This document shows positions 24,691 through 34,087 of a DNA stretch of 64,000 nucleotides, piece after piece. Source of the DNA: G963678255 sp963678255 (GTDB lineage Bacteria; Cloacimonadota; Cloacimonadia; Cloacimonadales; WRIO01). Position 1 is the stretch's first letter. Every line of letters starts with the position of its first letter. The DNA lies in NCBI GenBank assembly GCA_963678255.2, contig CAXXTW010000002.1, positions 310,001-374,000 of the forward strand, read 5' to 3'. The notes under the pieces were generated by a model. The model was not told where the DNA came from. It did no database searches and worked only from the letters and a program-made list of their open reading frames with translations. The position numbers and the translations under genes were made by a program.

Positions 24691-25626
24691 ATGAAAAACA
24701 TGATTTTAAAACAAACAGTCATGAATAAGGTTCTTTTTGCTTTATTCCCAATCATATTATTTTCAATATTTTTATTTGGATGGAGAGTATTAACCATATT
24801 ACTTTTTAGTAATTTAACTTCATTTTTAACAGAATATCTAATGGTCAGAAAAAAGCCAAATGGAAAAGTAACAACCGCATGTTTTGTGACTGCGACATTG
24901 CTTGCATTGACTTTACCTGTTTCAATTCCTTTATGGATGGCAGGTGTAGCTTCTGTAATCGCTATACTTTTTGGAAAGATGGTTTTTGGTGGTTTTGGTA
25001 CAAACGTATTTAACCCAGCAATAGTAGGAAGGACATTTGTATATATTTCTTTTCCAAAAGAAATGACAGTGAACTGGACAGCTCCATTTACAAAATTTCC
25101 TGGTGGCTATCTTCACTATCAAACAGCCGATGCATTAGAGAAAATAACCACAGCGACTCCAATCGCTCACTTAAAAAACGGGATAGATATTCCACCGATT
25201 TCTAATATGTTTTTTGGGTTAACATCAGGCAGTATAGGAGAAACTTCTGCATTATTAATTCTACTTTCAGGTCTTTATTTAGTTATTACAAAAACAGCAA
25301 AGTGGCAACCTATCGTAGCCTGTATATTTTCTTTTTCATTATTTACACAGGTCTTTTATCACGGAAGTATTTTGCAAAATATCCTAAGTGGAGGTTTGCT
25401 ATTTGGAACAATATTTATGATAACCGATCCGATATCAATGGCAAAAACAAAATATGGAATATGGATTTATGGTATTCTTGTTGGATTTTTTACAGTTTTT
25501 ATCAGGAAGTTTTCACTTTTTGCAGAAGGATTTATGTTTGCCTTGTTATTAGGAAATACATTTATGCCAATCATTGATTTTACAATTCAGAAATTAACGA
25601 CTAAACAAGTGAAACAGGGGGTTTAA
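24691..25626 (+). CDS. nqrB: Na+-translocating NADH:quinone reductase subunit B (NqrB/RnfD family)
   Basis: 311 residues with about eight to ten membrane helices. Family motifs: 'GGFGTNVFNPAIVGRTF' (100-116) and 'GSIGETSALLILLSGLYL'. Thr156 in TTATP corresponds to the threonine that carries covalent FMN. NqrB is usually about 400 residues; this one lacks the N-terminal extension and is RnfD-sized, but the neighbouring subunits are clearly Nqr type. It is the core sodium channel-forming subunit of the complex. First of five contiguous nqr genes. Confidence 0.87.
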   Translation: MKNMILKQTVMNKVLFALFPIILFSIFLFGWRVLTILLFSNLTSFLTEYLMVRKKPNGKVTTACFVTATLLALTLPVSIPLWMAGVASVIAILFGKMVFGGFGTNVFNPAIVGRTFVYISFPKEMTVNWTAPFTKFPGGYLHYQTADALEKITTATPIAHLKNGIDIPPISNMFFGLTSGSIGETSALLILLSGLYLVITKTAKWQPIVACIFSFSLFTQVFYHGSILQNILSGGLLFGTIFMITDPISMAKTKYGIWIYGILVGFFTVFIRKFSLFAEGFMFALLLGNTFMPIIDFTIQKLTTKQVKQGV

Positions 25627-25627
25627 A

Positions 25628-26263
25628 GTGAGTGAAGAAAAAACAAGCTTTAAAGAATCCAGGCTTTACCCAATAGTTTTTATGGCCATAATCACCTCTT
25701 TTTTTGTTGGAATATTAGCTGTTTTTTATCATTCAACTAAACAAAAAGTTACAAATTATCAAATCAATGTATTTCATACAGCTATATTAAACTCGTTTAA
25801 TCTTCCAACAGATCATGTTATAAAAGATTATGAAACATATATAACTGAAAAAACTCTCAATAAGACAAAGCAGACTTATTACATAGCAAAAAAAGATAGT
25901 CTAGTTCTAGGTTTTGCATATATAATTCATGGAAAAGGGCTTTGGGGGAGTATTGAAGCGTTAGTATCTCTTAAACCTGATTTGAACACTATAATCAATG
26001 CTCAAGTAATAAATCAAAGTGAAACACCTGGTTTAGGGGCACGTATTTCAGAAGACTGGTTTTTGTCTCAATTTATAAATAAGAACATAAAAATAAATGA
26101 GCAGACAAATCCTTTTACCATAGTCTCAGAAAATGAAAAAGGAATAACCAACACAGAAATCAGGGGTGTCACCGGGGCGACATTGTCAACAACCTCCTTT
26201 ATTAATATGATAAAGAATGAAATACCAATTATTAATGATCAATTAAGGGATAATCATGAGTAA
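25628..26263 (+). CDS. nqrC: Na+-NQR subunit C (covalent FMN protein)
   Basis: 211 residues: one N-terminal membrane helix, then a periplasmic FMN-binding domain with 'GKGLWGSIEALVSL', 'NQSETPGLGARI' and the flavinylation motif RGVTGATLS, in which Thr185 should carry FMN through a phosphoester bond. It starts with GTG one base after the nqrB stop and overlaps nqrD by 8 bases. A flavin transferase (ApbE) would be needed; none is in the window. Confidence 0.92.
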   Translation: MSEEKTSFKESRLYPIVFMAIITSFFVGILAVFYHSTKQKVTNYQINVFHTAILNSFNLPTDHVIKDYETYITEKTLNKTKQTYYIAKKDSLVLGFAYIIHGKGLWGSIEALVSLKPDLNTIINAQVINQSETPGLGARISEDWFLSQFINKNIKINEQTNPFTIVSENEKGITNTEIRGVTGATLSTTSFINMIKNEIPIINDQLRDNHE

Positions 26264-26858
26264 ATTATCAATTTTTTATCAAGCTGCATTTACAGAAAAC
26301 TCAGTTTGGCGACAGGTTTTAGGTATTTGTTCAGCATTAGCCGTTACAAACTTAATGAAGAATAGTTTAGTGATGGGATTAGGCGTAATGTTTTCTTTAG
26401 CACTTTCGGGTTTCACCATATCACTCATTCGAGATTATACTCCCAGAAATATACGAATGATGGTGCAAACTTTGGTGATAGCAGCTTGGGTGATTATTGT
26501 AGATCTTTATTTGAAAGCCTACAATCCTGTTGTCAGTAAACAATTGGGACCTTATGTGGGATTAATCATAACTAATTGCATATTAATGGGAAGAGCAGAA
26601 GCTTTTGCAGCTAAGAATAGTCCGATAGATAGTATGATAGATGGTATAGGTGCAGGATTTGGTTATACAATAGTCTTGATGGTCATATCAGTAATCAGAG
26701 AATTGTTTGGTTTTGGATCATTATTTGGAATCAATGTGATGGGTTCATGGTGGACAAAATGGTCTATTATGGTAATGGCACCCAGTGCCTTTTTTATGTT
26801 AGCTTTATTATTCTGGTTCATACAGGATAAATATTATATTAAAAAAGTCGTGAAATAG
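26256..26858 (+). CDS. nqrD: Na+-NQR subunit D
   Basis: 200 residues, six membrane helices. 'GICSALAVTNLMKNSLVMGLG' and 'YVGLIITNCILMGRAEAFA' are diagnostic and closer to NqrD than to RnfE. Cys25 and Cys108 are two of the four cysteines that hold the intramembrane iron-sulfur cluster shared with NqrE. Overlaps nqrC by 8 bases. Confidence 0.93.
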   Translation: MSKLSIFYQAAFTENSVWRQVLGICSALAVTNLMKNSLVMGLGVMFSLALSGFTISLIRDYTPRNIRMMVQTLVIAAWVIIVDLYLKAYNPVVSKQLGPYVGLIITNCILMGRAEAFAAKNSPIDSMIDGIGAGFGYTIVLMVISVIRELFGFGSLFGINVMGSWWTKWSIMVMAPSAFFMLALLFWFIQDKYYIKKVVK

Positions 26859-26867
26859 AGGTGCTCA

Positions 26868-27458
26868 ATGGTTGATATAAATTCATTTGTTTTGTTTATT
26901 GCGGCAATATTCACAAGCAATATTCTTTTAACCAATTTTTTAGGGATGTGTTCATTTCTATCAGTATCTAGGGAGATAGAATCATCTTTAGGATTAGGGA
27001 TGGCAGTGTTTTTTGTAACAGTTTTAACAGCTTCCATCAATTATGTTGTATATCACTATGTGTTGGTTCCTTTGGATATTGTCTATCTTCAATATATAAT
27101 TTTTATTGTAGTCATTGCAGCTACCGTACAAATGACAGAAATGATAATAGAAAGATTTTCCCCCGCTCTTTATTATACATTAGGAATATTTCTGCCTTTA
27201 ATCACAGTAAATTGTGCGATATTTGGTGTTAGTTTGTTTTTAGTTATTAGGCATTATACTTTTTTACAAACCCTAGGATACTCAGCAGGTAGTGGTATAG
27301 GATGGATGCTGGCGATATTAACACTTTCTGGAATCAGACAAAGAATAAAAGAAAAAATGGTTCCTGCAGGTCTTCAAGGAGCCGGAATAACACTAATTGT
27401 TACAGGAATTATGGCTTTAGCATTTATTGGCTTTTCAGGCACTGTAATAATCCAATAA
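26868..27458 (+). CDS. nqrE: Na+-NQR subunit E
   Basis: 196 residues, six membrane helices. 'NILLTNFLGMCSFLSVS' and 'ITVNCAIFG' supply Cys28 and Cys116, the other half of the intramembrane cluster; 'GSGIGWMLAILTLSGIRQR' is typical of NqrE and separates it from RnfA. GAGG precedes the ATG. Confidence 0.93.
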   Translation: MVDINSFVLFIAAIFTSNILLTNFLGMCSFLSVSREIESSLGLGMAVFFVTVLTASINYVVYHYVLVPLDIVYLQYIIFIVVIAATVQMTEMIIERFSPALYYTLGIFLPLITVNCAIFGVSLFLVIRHYTFLQTLGYSAGSGIGWMLAILTLSGIRQRIKEKMVPAGLQGAGITLIVTGIMALAFIGFSGTVIIQ

Positions 27459-27467
27459 GGTGGTCAC

Positions 27468-28565
27468 ATGATAATTTTATATAATATATTAATTGCTTCT
27501 TTGATAAGTGCAGTTTTAGCAGCTTTAATCGTAATTGCAGAGTATTTTTTTGCAAATTATGGAGAATGTGATATCACAGTAAATAATAAGAAAGTATTCA
27601 AAGTTAAAGGTGGAGGGAATTTACTTCAGGCTTTATCACAGCATAAATTATTTATTCCATCAGCTTGTGGAGGCAGAGGAAGCTGTGGTTTTTGTAAAGT
27701 AAAAGTCATTGAAGGCGCAGGTCCTTTATTGCCAACTGAAAAACCTTATCTGAATGCAAATGAAATAAAGGACAATATCAGATTATCCTGTCAAATAAAA
27801 GTACGTCAGAATTTATCTATTATAGTTCCCGATGAATTATTTAATATTAAAAAGTTTTCAGCCCGTATTTCAGAAATAATTGATTATACATATGATATAA
27901 AAGGTGTAAGTTTTGAGTTAATAGATCCTGTATCAATTGATTTTAAAGCTGGACAGTATATGCAATTAGAGTCACCAAAATATCCAAAAAGTAAACAAAC
28001 AGTTTCAAGAGCCTATTCAATTTCGAGTTCACCTGAAAACATTAATAAATTACAATTGATTATCCGAAGAGTACCAGACGGTATTTGTACGACATGGGTT
28101 CATGATTATATGAAAATAGGTGATATAGTAAATTTGACAGGGCCATTTGGAGATTTCTATATCCGAGAGACAGATGCAGATATCATATTTGTAGCAGGTG
28201 GATCAGGGAAAGCACCTATAAAATCAATGGTTGAAAACATGTGTTCCAAGGGAAATAAGCGAAAAATGACATATTTTTTTGGAGCAAGATCAATTAAGGA
28301 TCTTTATCTTACAGAATTATTTAAAGGCTATGAAAAAGGTATGCTTGATTTCACATATGTTCCAGTCTTATCTCATTCAGATGCAAGTGATAATTGGACA
28401 GGGAAAACAGGTTATATTCCACCTTATTTTAAAGAATATATAAGAGATCCCCAAAAAACTGAAGCCTATTTATGTGGAAGTCCTGGTATGATCTCAGCCG
28501 TAGAAAAAGAATTATTAGCTTTAGGTGTTTCTGCAAAAAATATTTTCTATGATAGTTTTGGTTGA
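27468..28565 (+). CDS. nqrF: Na+-NQR subunit F (NADH-oxidising flavoprotein)
   Basis: 365 residues: an N-terminal membrane helix (about 5-28), a 2Fe-2S ferredoxin domain with Cys67, 73, 76 and 108, then a ferredoxin-reductase module with FAD motif 'RAYSISSSP' and NADH motif 'VAGGSGKAPIKSM', ending in 'YDSFG'. It is the electron entry point of Na+-NQR: NADH to FAD to 2Fe-2S and on to the membrane subunits. It is somewhat shorter than the usual 400 or so residues. RnfB and RnfC are absent, so this is an Nqr and not an Rnf operon; nqrA is not found on either side. Confidence 0.94.
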   Translation: MIILYNILIASLISAVLAALIVIAEYFFANYGECDITVNNKKVFKVKGGGNLLQALSQHKLFIPSACGGRGSCGFCKVKVIEGAGPLLPTEKPYLNANEIKDNIRLSCQIKVRQNLSIIVPDELFNIKKFSARISEIIDYTYDIKGVSFELIDPVSIDFKAGQYMQLESPKYPKSKQTVSRAYSISSSPENINKLQLIIRRVPDGICTTWVHDYMKIGDIVNLTGPFGDFYIRETDADIIFVAGGSGKAPIKSMVENMCSKGNKRKMTYFFGARSIKDLYLTELFKGYEKGMLDFTYVPVLSHSDASDNWTGKTGYIPPYFKEYIRDPQKTEAYLCGSPGMISAVEKELLALGVSAKNIFYDSFG

Positions 28566-28578
28566 TGAGGAGAGACTT

Positions 28579-29031
28579 ATGAAATTAACTCCGGAAGAAA
28601 AGATTTTGATGGATAAAATGCAAAAGGGTATTTTAAATACAGATGGTTTTTTGGGATCTGACGATAGACATATTCACGAAATTATTGAAGAAGATATGCA
28701 TACAATTGAATCATTAGGTTATGAAAAAGAAACGATTGCTGAACGCATGTTATATTTTACCAATCTATCTAGAGAAGCGTATGATGGTTTTGAGTTATTT
28801 GATGACCACTATGAAATACAACAAGATATTTGGAGAGGGAGAGTAATTTGTCCTTTTAATCATCGTGGGACTTTTTCTAAAGCAACCATTACTATAAAAA
28901 ATAAACTTAATGGAATAGTGATTAAATGGACACCGCTTAATATTCATATGATATCTGAACATGGTTTTTTTGAAGGTAAAGGCTCAAAGTATCGAATTGA
29001 ACCAGAAGAATTAATAAAAGCAATATTTTGA
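28579..29031 (+). CDS. Conserved-looking hypothetical protein behind nqrF
   Basis: About 150 residues from the ATG at 28579, which has GAGGAG at a good distance; an in-frame upstream start inside nqrF is less likely. Acidic, soluble, no signal peptide, helical N-terminal half ('EEKILMDKMQKGILN', 'EIIEEDMHTIESLGY') and a beta-rich C-terminal half ('GRVICPFNHRGTFSKATITIKN', split by turns). It follows nqrF by 13 bases and so probably belongs to the operon. I do not recognise it; an assembly or accessory role for the complex would be guesswork. Confidence 0.7.
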   Translation: MKLTPEEKILMDKMQKGILNTDGFLGSDDRHIHEIIEEDMHTIESLGYEKETIAERMLYFTNLSREAYDGFELFDDHYEIQQDIWRGRVICPFNHRGTFSKATITIKNKLNGIVIKWTPLNIHMISEHGFFEGKGSKYRIEPEELIKAIF

Positions 29032-29324
29032 AAAATAGTCTAATAGTATTCTAAATTCAGTAATAAAGAAATTATTGAAAGTGGATATTCCAATTAGTTT
29101 TATCTGATAGTCTTTATTTCAATTATTTTATCTTGACTAAATAACAAATAAATCATTTGAAGGAGTTAATATCTGGAGGTGGTTTGTCAGAAATAGTAAT
29201 GAGAATAAAAAAGATTTATAAATATTGGAAAGAAAGAAATTCAAATGTTTGGTTATATAAAAGATTTAAAGTAAGTAAGTTAGACAAATATAGAATACAT
29301 ACAATAAATTAAAATAGGATTAAT

Positions 29325-30467
29325 ATGATAGAATATATAAAAAATAATAAATACTTTGCACAAGTAGCAGGTACAGTTGAAAAATATGCAGTAAAAGAAC
29401 TTGAAGCATTTGGTGCTGATGTTATTCAAGAAGTACCAAGAGGAGTACGATTTTCTTGTGATCAAGAAACTCTTTACAAAATCTTGTATTGCTCAAGATT
29501 AATACAGAGAGTTCTTGCACCAATAATCAGTTATAATTGTCATAGTGAAAAATACTTATATTCTCAAGCATTTAAGAATGTTCAGTGGACAGAATTGTTT
29601 GATGTAGATGACACTTTTTCAATTATAAGTAATGTAAGTAATAGTAAGATAAAACATTCATTATATGCTAGTCAGGTTTTAAAAGACGCTATATGTGATC
29701 AATTTCGTATGAAATATGATATAAGGCCAAACTTCTCTCAAAAAGAAGCTGATATAGTTTTTAGTTTACATATACAGGAAAATTGGGCAACAATTTCTTT
29801 AGATATTATTGGTAAAAGTTTACATAAAAGAGGATATAGAAATGGATTTCATACAGCCCCTATGCAAGAAACATTAGCTGCAGCAATAATTAATATTACT
29901 GAGTGGAATGGTCAAAGACCATTATATGATGTAATGTGTGGTTCAGGAACAATTTTAGCAGAAGCTTTAATGGTGGCTTGTCACATTCCAGCAGGATATT
30001 TAAGAGATAACTCAGCCGTTGCTTATCTTCCTGATTATAATGAAGAGTTATGGAATAAGGTAAAAAGTGAAGCAGATAGTCAAATTATTCCTTTAAAAAA
30101 AGATTTAATATTTGGCTCTGATAAAGATGCTGAGAGTATAGAATTTGCCAAAGATAACCTGAAGGTCTTACCCTATGGAGAAAATGTTAAGTTTTCTATT
30201 AAAAGATTTCAGGATTATAAAAAACTAAATCCATGTACAATAATTACCAATCCTCCCTATGGGATTCGATTGGGAGATCAAAACTCTACCATAAAGCTTT
30301 ATCAGGATTTAGGAGATTTCTTAAAACAAAAATGTCCTGATTCTACTGCGTACATTCTTTGTGGTAGTGTAGAATTAGTTTCAGCACTAAGACTGAGAGC
30401 CACATGGAAAAAGACTCTAAAAAATGCAGATATTGAAACAAAGTTAGCGAAAATTGTAATGAAATGA
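29325..30467 (+). CDS. THUMP-domain class I SAM-dependent RNA methyltransferase (second paralogue)
   Basis: 380 residues with the same layout as the gene at 8206: N-terminal ferredoxin-like/THUMP part ('FAQVAGTVEKYAVKELEAFG'), linker 'LHKRGYRNGFHTAPMQETLAA', SAM-binding 'YDVMCGSGTILAEA' and catalytic TNPPYG. The NPPY (not NPPW) motif and the 'AQVAGTVEKYAVKEL' start are the standard RlmL N-half/YpsC form, so this one is the likelier 23S rRNA m2G methyltransferase. It stands apart from the nqr genes (about 290 bases, no feature seen between). Confidence 0.9.
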   Translation: MIEYIKNNKYFAQVAGTVEKYAVKELEAFGADVIQEVPRGVRFSCDQETLYKILYCSRLIQRVLAPIISYNCHSEKYLYSQAFKNVQWTELFDVDDTFSIISNVSNSKIKHSLYASQVLKDAICDQFRMKYDIRPNFSQKEADIVFSLHIQENWATISLDIIGKSLHKRGYRNGFHTAPMQETLAAAIINITEWNGQRPLYDVMCGSGTILAEALMVACHIPAGYLRDNSAVAYLPDYNEELWNKVKSEADSQIIPLKKDLIFGSDKDAESIEFAKDNLKVLPYGENVKFSIKRFQDYKKLNPCTIITNPPYGIRLGDQNSTIKLYQDLGDFLKQKCPDSTAYILCGSVELVSALRLRATWKKTLKNADIETKLAKIVMK

Positions 30468-30526
30468 TAGATTATGCTTTTAAAATTTAAATACGTTTTT
30501 AGAGCAATTAAAGTAAGAGTGAATAT

Positions 30527-31528
30527 ATGAAGAAAATGTTAATAATACATACATGGGGAATAGGGGATATGATTATGTTCTCTCCCTTTCTAAGTGAAAT
30601 AAAAAAACAATACTCTGACTACTTAATAGATTTTTTTATTACTCAAAAAGGTTCAATTATTCCTATTGAAAAGAGCTCTTTGGTTAATGATATTTTTGTT
30701 TCAGATTATCAAATCAAAAATTTATTAAGTACAATCAGATTATTAAAGAAGAACAATTATGAAATTTGTTTTCATACTTCAGGAATTTCACCATTAAAGA
30801 TATTCATATTTTCGTTATTTTTAAAGAAAAATAGAATGTATGGAGAATATTGGAAATATAAAAACCCATTTTATACAAAACAAGTTAAGTTAGATTTATC
30901 TATTCATCGATTTGAGAGTAATAAGAAATTACTAAGTCTCTTTATGGATACAAATGAAATAAAACCTTCTCCAAAATTTTATTTGGATGATAATGACAAA
31001 CAATTTGCAGAAGAGTATGTACAAAATTCAATAAAGAATAATAAAATATTATTTGGAATTCACCCAGGTTGTAATAAAAATAGTTTACTTAGAAGATGGC
31101 CTAAAGAACACTTTGTGGAAGTTATTCTGTATTTAAACAAAAAATACCAAAATATAGATGTTATTGTTTTTGTTGGCCCTGATGAAGAAGAAGACGGTAA
31201 GTATATTCAGGAAAAAACTAATGTAATGATTGCAAAAAATTTTAGTTTATCAAAAGTTGCAGCAATCATATCAAAATGTACTTATTTTTTAAACACTGAT
31301 TCAGGATTAGGTCATATAGCTTCCTGCTTTTATTGTCTAATTTTCACGATATTCGGGCCTGCTAATCCTGTTCTTACTAAACCTCTTTCAAATAAATCTG
31401 TCATTATAAAGTCAAATTTACAATGTCAACCATGTGAAGTTTTAAACCCAACACATTGTCAGGTTTCATGTTTAAATGATTTAAAACCTTTAAAAGTTAT
31501 TCAAGTGATAGATAAATATATCAAATAA
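30527..31528 (+). CDS. Glycosyltransferase family 9 (heptosyltransferase-like)
   Basis: 333 residues. 'HTWGIGDMIMFSPFL' at the N-terminus and 'IGIHPG'-like 'GIHPGCNKNSLLRRWPKEHF' plus 'FLNTDSGLGHIAS' and 'IFGPANP' in the C-terminal domain are the GT9 acceptor- and ADP-sugar-binding motifs. These enzymes add heptose or related sugars to lipopolysaccharide core at the inner membrane. 'CQPCEVLNPTHCQVSC' near the end is a common cysteine-rich tail of this family. The broken family 2 glycosyltransferase follows directly, so the two probably formed a cell-envelope glycan operon. Confidence 0.88.
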   Translation: MKKMLIIHTWGIGDMIMFSPFLSEIKKQYSDYLIDFFITQKGSIIPIEKSSLVNDIFVSDYQIKNLLSTIRLLKKNNYEICFHTSGISPLKIFIFSLFLKKNRMYGEYWKYKNPFYTKQVKLDLSIHRFESNKKLLSLFMDTNEIKPSPKFYLDDNDKQFAEEYVQNSIKNNKILFGIHPGCNKNSLLRRWPKEHFVEVILYLNKKYQNIDVIVFVGPDEEEDGKYIQEKTNVMIAKNFSLSKVAAIISKCTYFLNTDSGLGHIASCFYCLIFTIFGPANPVLTKPLSNKSVIIKSNLQCQPCEVLNPTHCQVSCLNDLKPLKVIQVIDKYIK

Positions 31529-31540
31529 AAGGATTCTACA

Positions 31541-32590
31541 ATGCTAATTACTTTTAATATTCTTGTTTTTTTAATTTTTTTCATATTATAGCTTATCCCA
31601 TTATCACATATATTCTTGCCAAAAATAAGAAGGATAAAATTAAGATAAGTAATTTAATAGACTACCCTCATATAACAGTGATTTGTGCTGCATTAATGAA
31701 GAAAAACACATTAAAGAAAAAATCCTTTCATTTTTGAATTTGAATTACCCAAAAGATAAAATTAATCTGATAGTTATCTCTGATGATTCCACAGAAAAAA
31801 CTAATTCAATTGTTAAATCATTTAGACAAGAAAATGTTGAACTCATTATCCAAAAACCAAGAAGAGGTAAACAATCTGCTCATAATATGATAATTCCCCT
31901 GCTTACTGCAAAATACATTTTATCAACAGATGCAAACTCCATTTTCAACCCGATTCTGTTTTACAATTAGTTAAAGTTTTTGAATCAAATGAAAAGATTG
32001 GAATGGTATCTGGAGAATGTAAACTAGTAAAACGATCAGAACATGATTCTAGTGAAGGTATTTATTGGAAATATGAATGTGGATTAAAAAATAATGAATC
32101 TATTTTAATATCCACTATTGTAGGTTCAGGATCAATTTTTTTGATTCGAAGAGAATTATTTACTTTGATTGATGAATCTTCACCTGATGATTTTGAAAGA
32201 GCTCTCATTGTTTTGAAGAATGGATATCTTGTTAAGTATAATCCATTATCAATAATCACAGAAGATGTTTCAGAAAAATCAATTGAAGAATTATCCTGAA
32301 AAGTCAGAATTGTTACTCAAGAATGGCAAGCAGTATCAAGACAAAAAGAATTGTTAAATCCTTTTAAATATAAATCCATTTCATTGATTTTGTTTAGCCA
32401 TAAAATCCTAAGATGGTTAATTGGCCCTATATATTTGCTCTCTTTATTACTTTTCATATTTTTGGAATCAGGTATTCTGACTTATTTATATCTCCTTCCA
32501 AAAATAGTAATAATTATTCTTGGTAGTTTGGGGTTATATTTTGAAAAATATGGCAATCAGAGAAAATCATTAAAATTGTTTACTTATTAG
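31541..32590 (+). pseudogene. Decayed family 2 glycosyltransferase (three frameshifts and a nonsense codon)
   Basis: Pieces in all three frames join into one processive-type GT2: an N-terminal membrane helix (MLITFNILVFLIFFIL) is cut by TAG at about 31588; reading shifts to 'YPIITYILAKNKK', shifts again at about 31690 into 'INEEKHIKEKILSFLNLNYP' and 'VISDDSTEKTNSIV' (nucleotide-sugar site), then at about 31945 into 'PDSVLQLVKVFES', 'GMVSGECKLV' and 'GSGSIFLIRRELF'. A TGA at 32297-32299 interrupts the frame before 'KVRIVTQEWQAVSRQ' and two C-terminal membrane helices. Four lesions cannot all be sequencing errors easily, so this is a decayed gene, though low-quality assembly is not excluded. 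Confidence 0.85.
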
Positions 32591-32678
32591 GTTACAATGA
32601 TTATGGTCTCAATAAAAGCATTAAACAAAGCTTTAATAGGCAAGAAATATACTATATGGACTCAGTTAAGAGACTAAA

Positions 32679-33932
32679 TTATTTAAAATCAACTTTTTCT
32701 CTCTGAATAGGCATAGTCATACATCTGGCTCCACCACCACCTCTTGAAAGTTCTGCACCTGATATTGCAATGGCATATCGGTCATATTCATTAATATTAA
32801 CTTTTCCATTTAAAATATCTACTGCCTCTATTCGAGGCATGTTGGCTACTCTGTCAAGTTCTTCAAAAGTTTTAGTGTTTCTTCCATACCCTATTGCTTT
32901 TCCAGGTGCTAAAGTAAAGAAATTTGCACCACACATCCATTGTTCTCTTTCTTGTCGTATCCTGTTGTGTCCTCCGCATACAACAGGTTCTAATTCGATA
33001 TTTACTCGATTAAGTCCTTCTATAATATCGGAAACATATTCAATTTTATTCTTCTTTTCAGAAATATCCATATGAACGACACCAAGATTTTTATCTTTTT
33101 TAATAACTGGCTCATGAATAACGCAATAATGTTTATCAATCATTGTAAAAATCATATCTAAATGAATCATTGCTCTTTCTTTTGGAAGAATGATAATAAA
33201 TATATGTTTTATTTGTCCTTTAGCTTTAAATTTGGAAACTAATTGATCAATGGCTTCAGAAGTTGTTCTTTCAGATAATCCAATAGCTAAGACATCTTCT
33301 CTTAATACTAGAATATCCCCACCTTCAAATTTTGAATCTTGGTGAAAAGGTTCATCCTGAGCAAAATAGAAACCATCAAATAAAAAATCTTTATGATGCG
33401 CAAAAATATAATCCATGATAGTTGCTTCTGAACAGCGAATCTGATTTGCCATAGAACCTGTTAATACAAATTCATTAATAATGATAGCACTATCTCTGGT
33501 ATAAACAAAATTGGGTAATGGAGGTAATGAATAACGTTTAGGAGATAAAAATCGTGTCAGAGTATCTTTACTTTTTTCTACACCCATGATCAGTTTGTCT
33601 GCGAGATCAGCTGAGGTCAAATTCATTAAACCATCCAAAATATACTTTGAAGCTTTCATTTCACGGATTAAATCGTTTAATAATTCTTCTCTCTGTCTTT
33701 GGTTTTCTAATACATCTCTTAATAAATGATTAACTTCATATACTTCAGAATGTAATTTCAAAATTCCTGATAGTTCCTTATGCTCCTGAATTGCTGTATG
33801 TAGGTTTAAAATATCATCGTAGAGGAGGTCTTCAGATGTTTGTGGCGTCATTATCTCGATTTCATGTCCTGGTTGATGTATGATGACTTTTTGAAGCTTT
33901 CCGATTTCTGATTTTATTGATAGTTTCCCCAT
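32679..33932 (-). CDS. arcA: Arginine deiminase
   Basis: 417 residues, family length. It hydrolyses arginine to citrulline and ammonia, the first step of fermentative arginine use. Catalytic features: 'FEGGDIL', 'MIHLDMIFTMI' (His and Asp) and the nucleophile Cys404 in 'GGGGARCMTMP'. N-terminus 'SEIGKLQKVIIHQPGHE' is typical. No arcB (ornithine carbamoyltransferase) or arcC lies nearby, so the pathway genes are not clustered here. A GGGAGAGGG-like purine run lies before the ATG. Confidence 0.95.
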   Translation of the reverse strand: MGKLSIKSEIGKLQKVIIHQPGHEIEIMTPQTSEDLLYDDILNLHTAIQEHKELSGILKLHSEVYEVNHLLRDVLENQRQREELLNDLIREMKASKYILDGLMNLTSADLADKLIMGVEKSKDTLTRFLSPKRYSLPPLPNFVYTRDSAIIINEFVLTGSMANQIRCSEATIMDYIFAHHKDFLFDGFYFAQDEPFHQDSKFEGGDILVLREDVLAIGLSERTTSEAIDQLVSKFKAKGQIKHIFIIILPKERAMIHLDMIFTMIDKHYCVIHEPVIKKDKNLGVVHMDISEKKNKIEYVSDIIEGLNRVNIELEPVVCGGHNRIRQEREQWMCGANFFTLAPGKAIGYGRNTKTFEELDRVANMPRIEAVDILNGKVNINEYDRYAIAISGAELSRGGGGARCMTMPIQREKVDFK

Positions 33933-34087
33933 TTACCCTCTCCCATTTAATATTAATTCAATTATTTTTATATTTCTTTTTTTGTCAAGAGATGCTCCTT
34001 TCTTCAATTTATTCAAATTAATCGTTTAAGCATAAATTTAACTTGAAAAAAAAATGATAATCTTTATTATTGTTTCAGGAGATTAAT

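Noticed and set aside
32297..32299. In-frame TGA as a possible recoded (selenocysteine or Trp) codon
   Set aside because: Three frameshifts in the same gene and intact use of TGA as stop elsewhere (for example miaA and the radical SAM gene) point to decay, not recoding.
34020..34050. Possible dif site (TTTAAGCATAAATTTAAC)
   Set aside because: Only one half resembles a XerC arm; the second arm with six-base spacing is missing.
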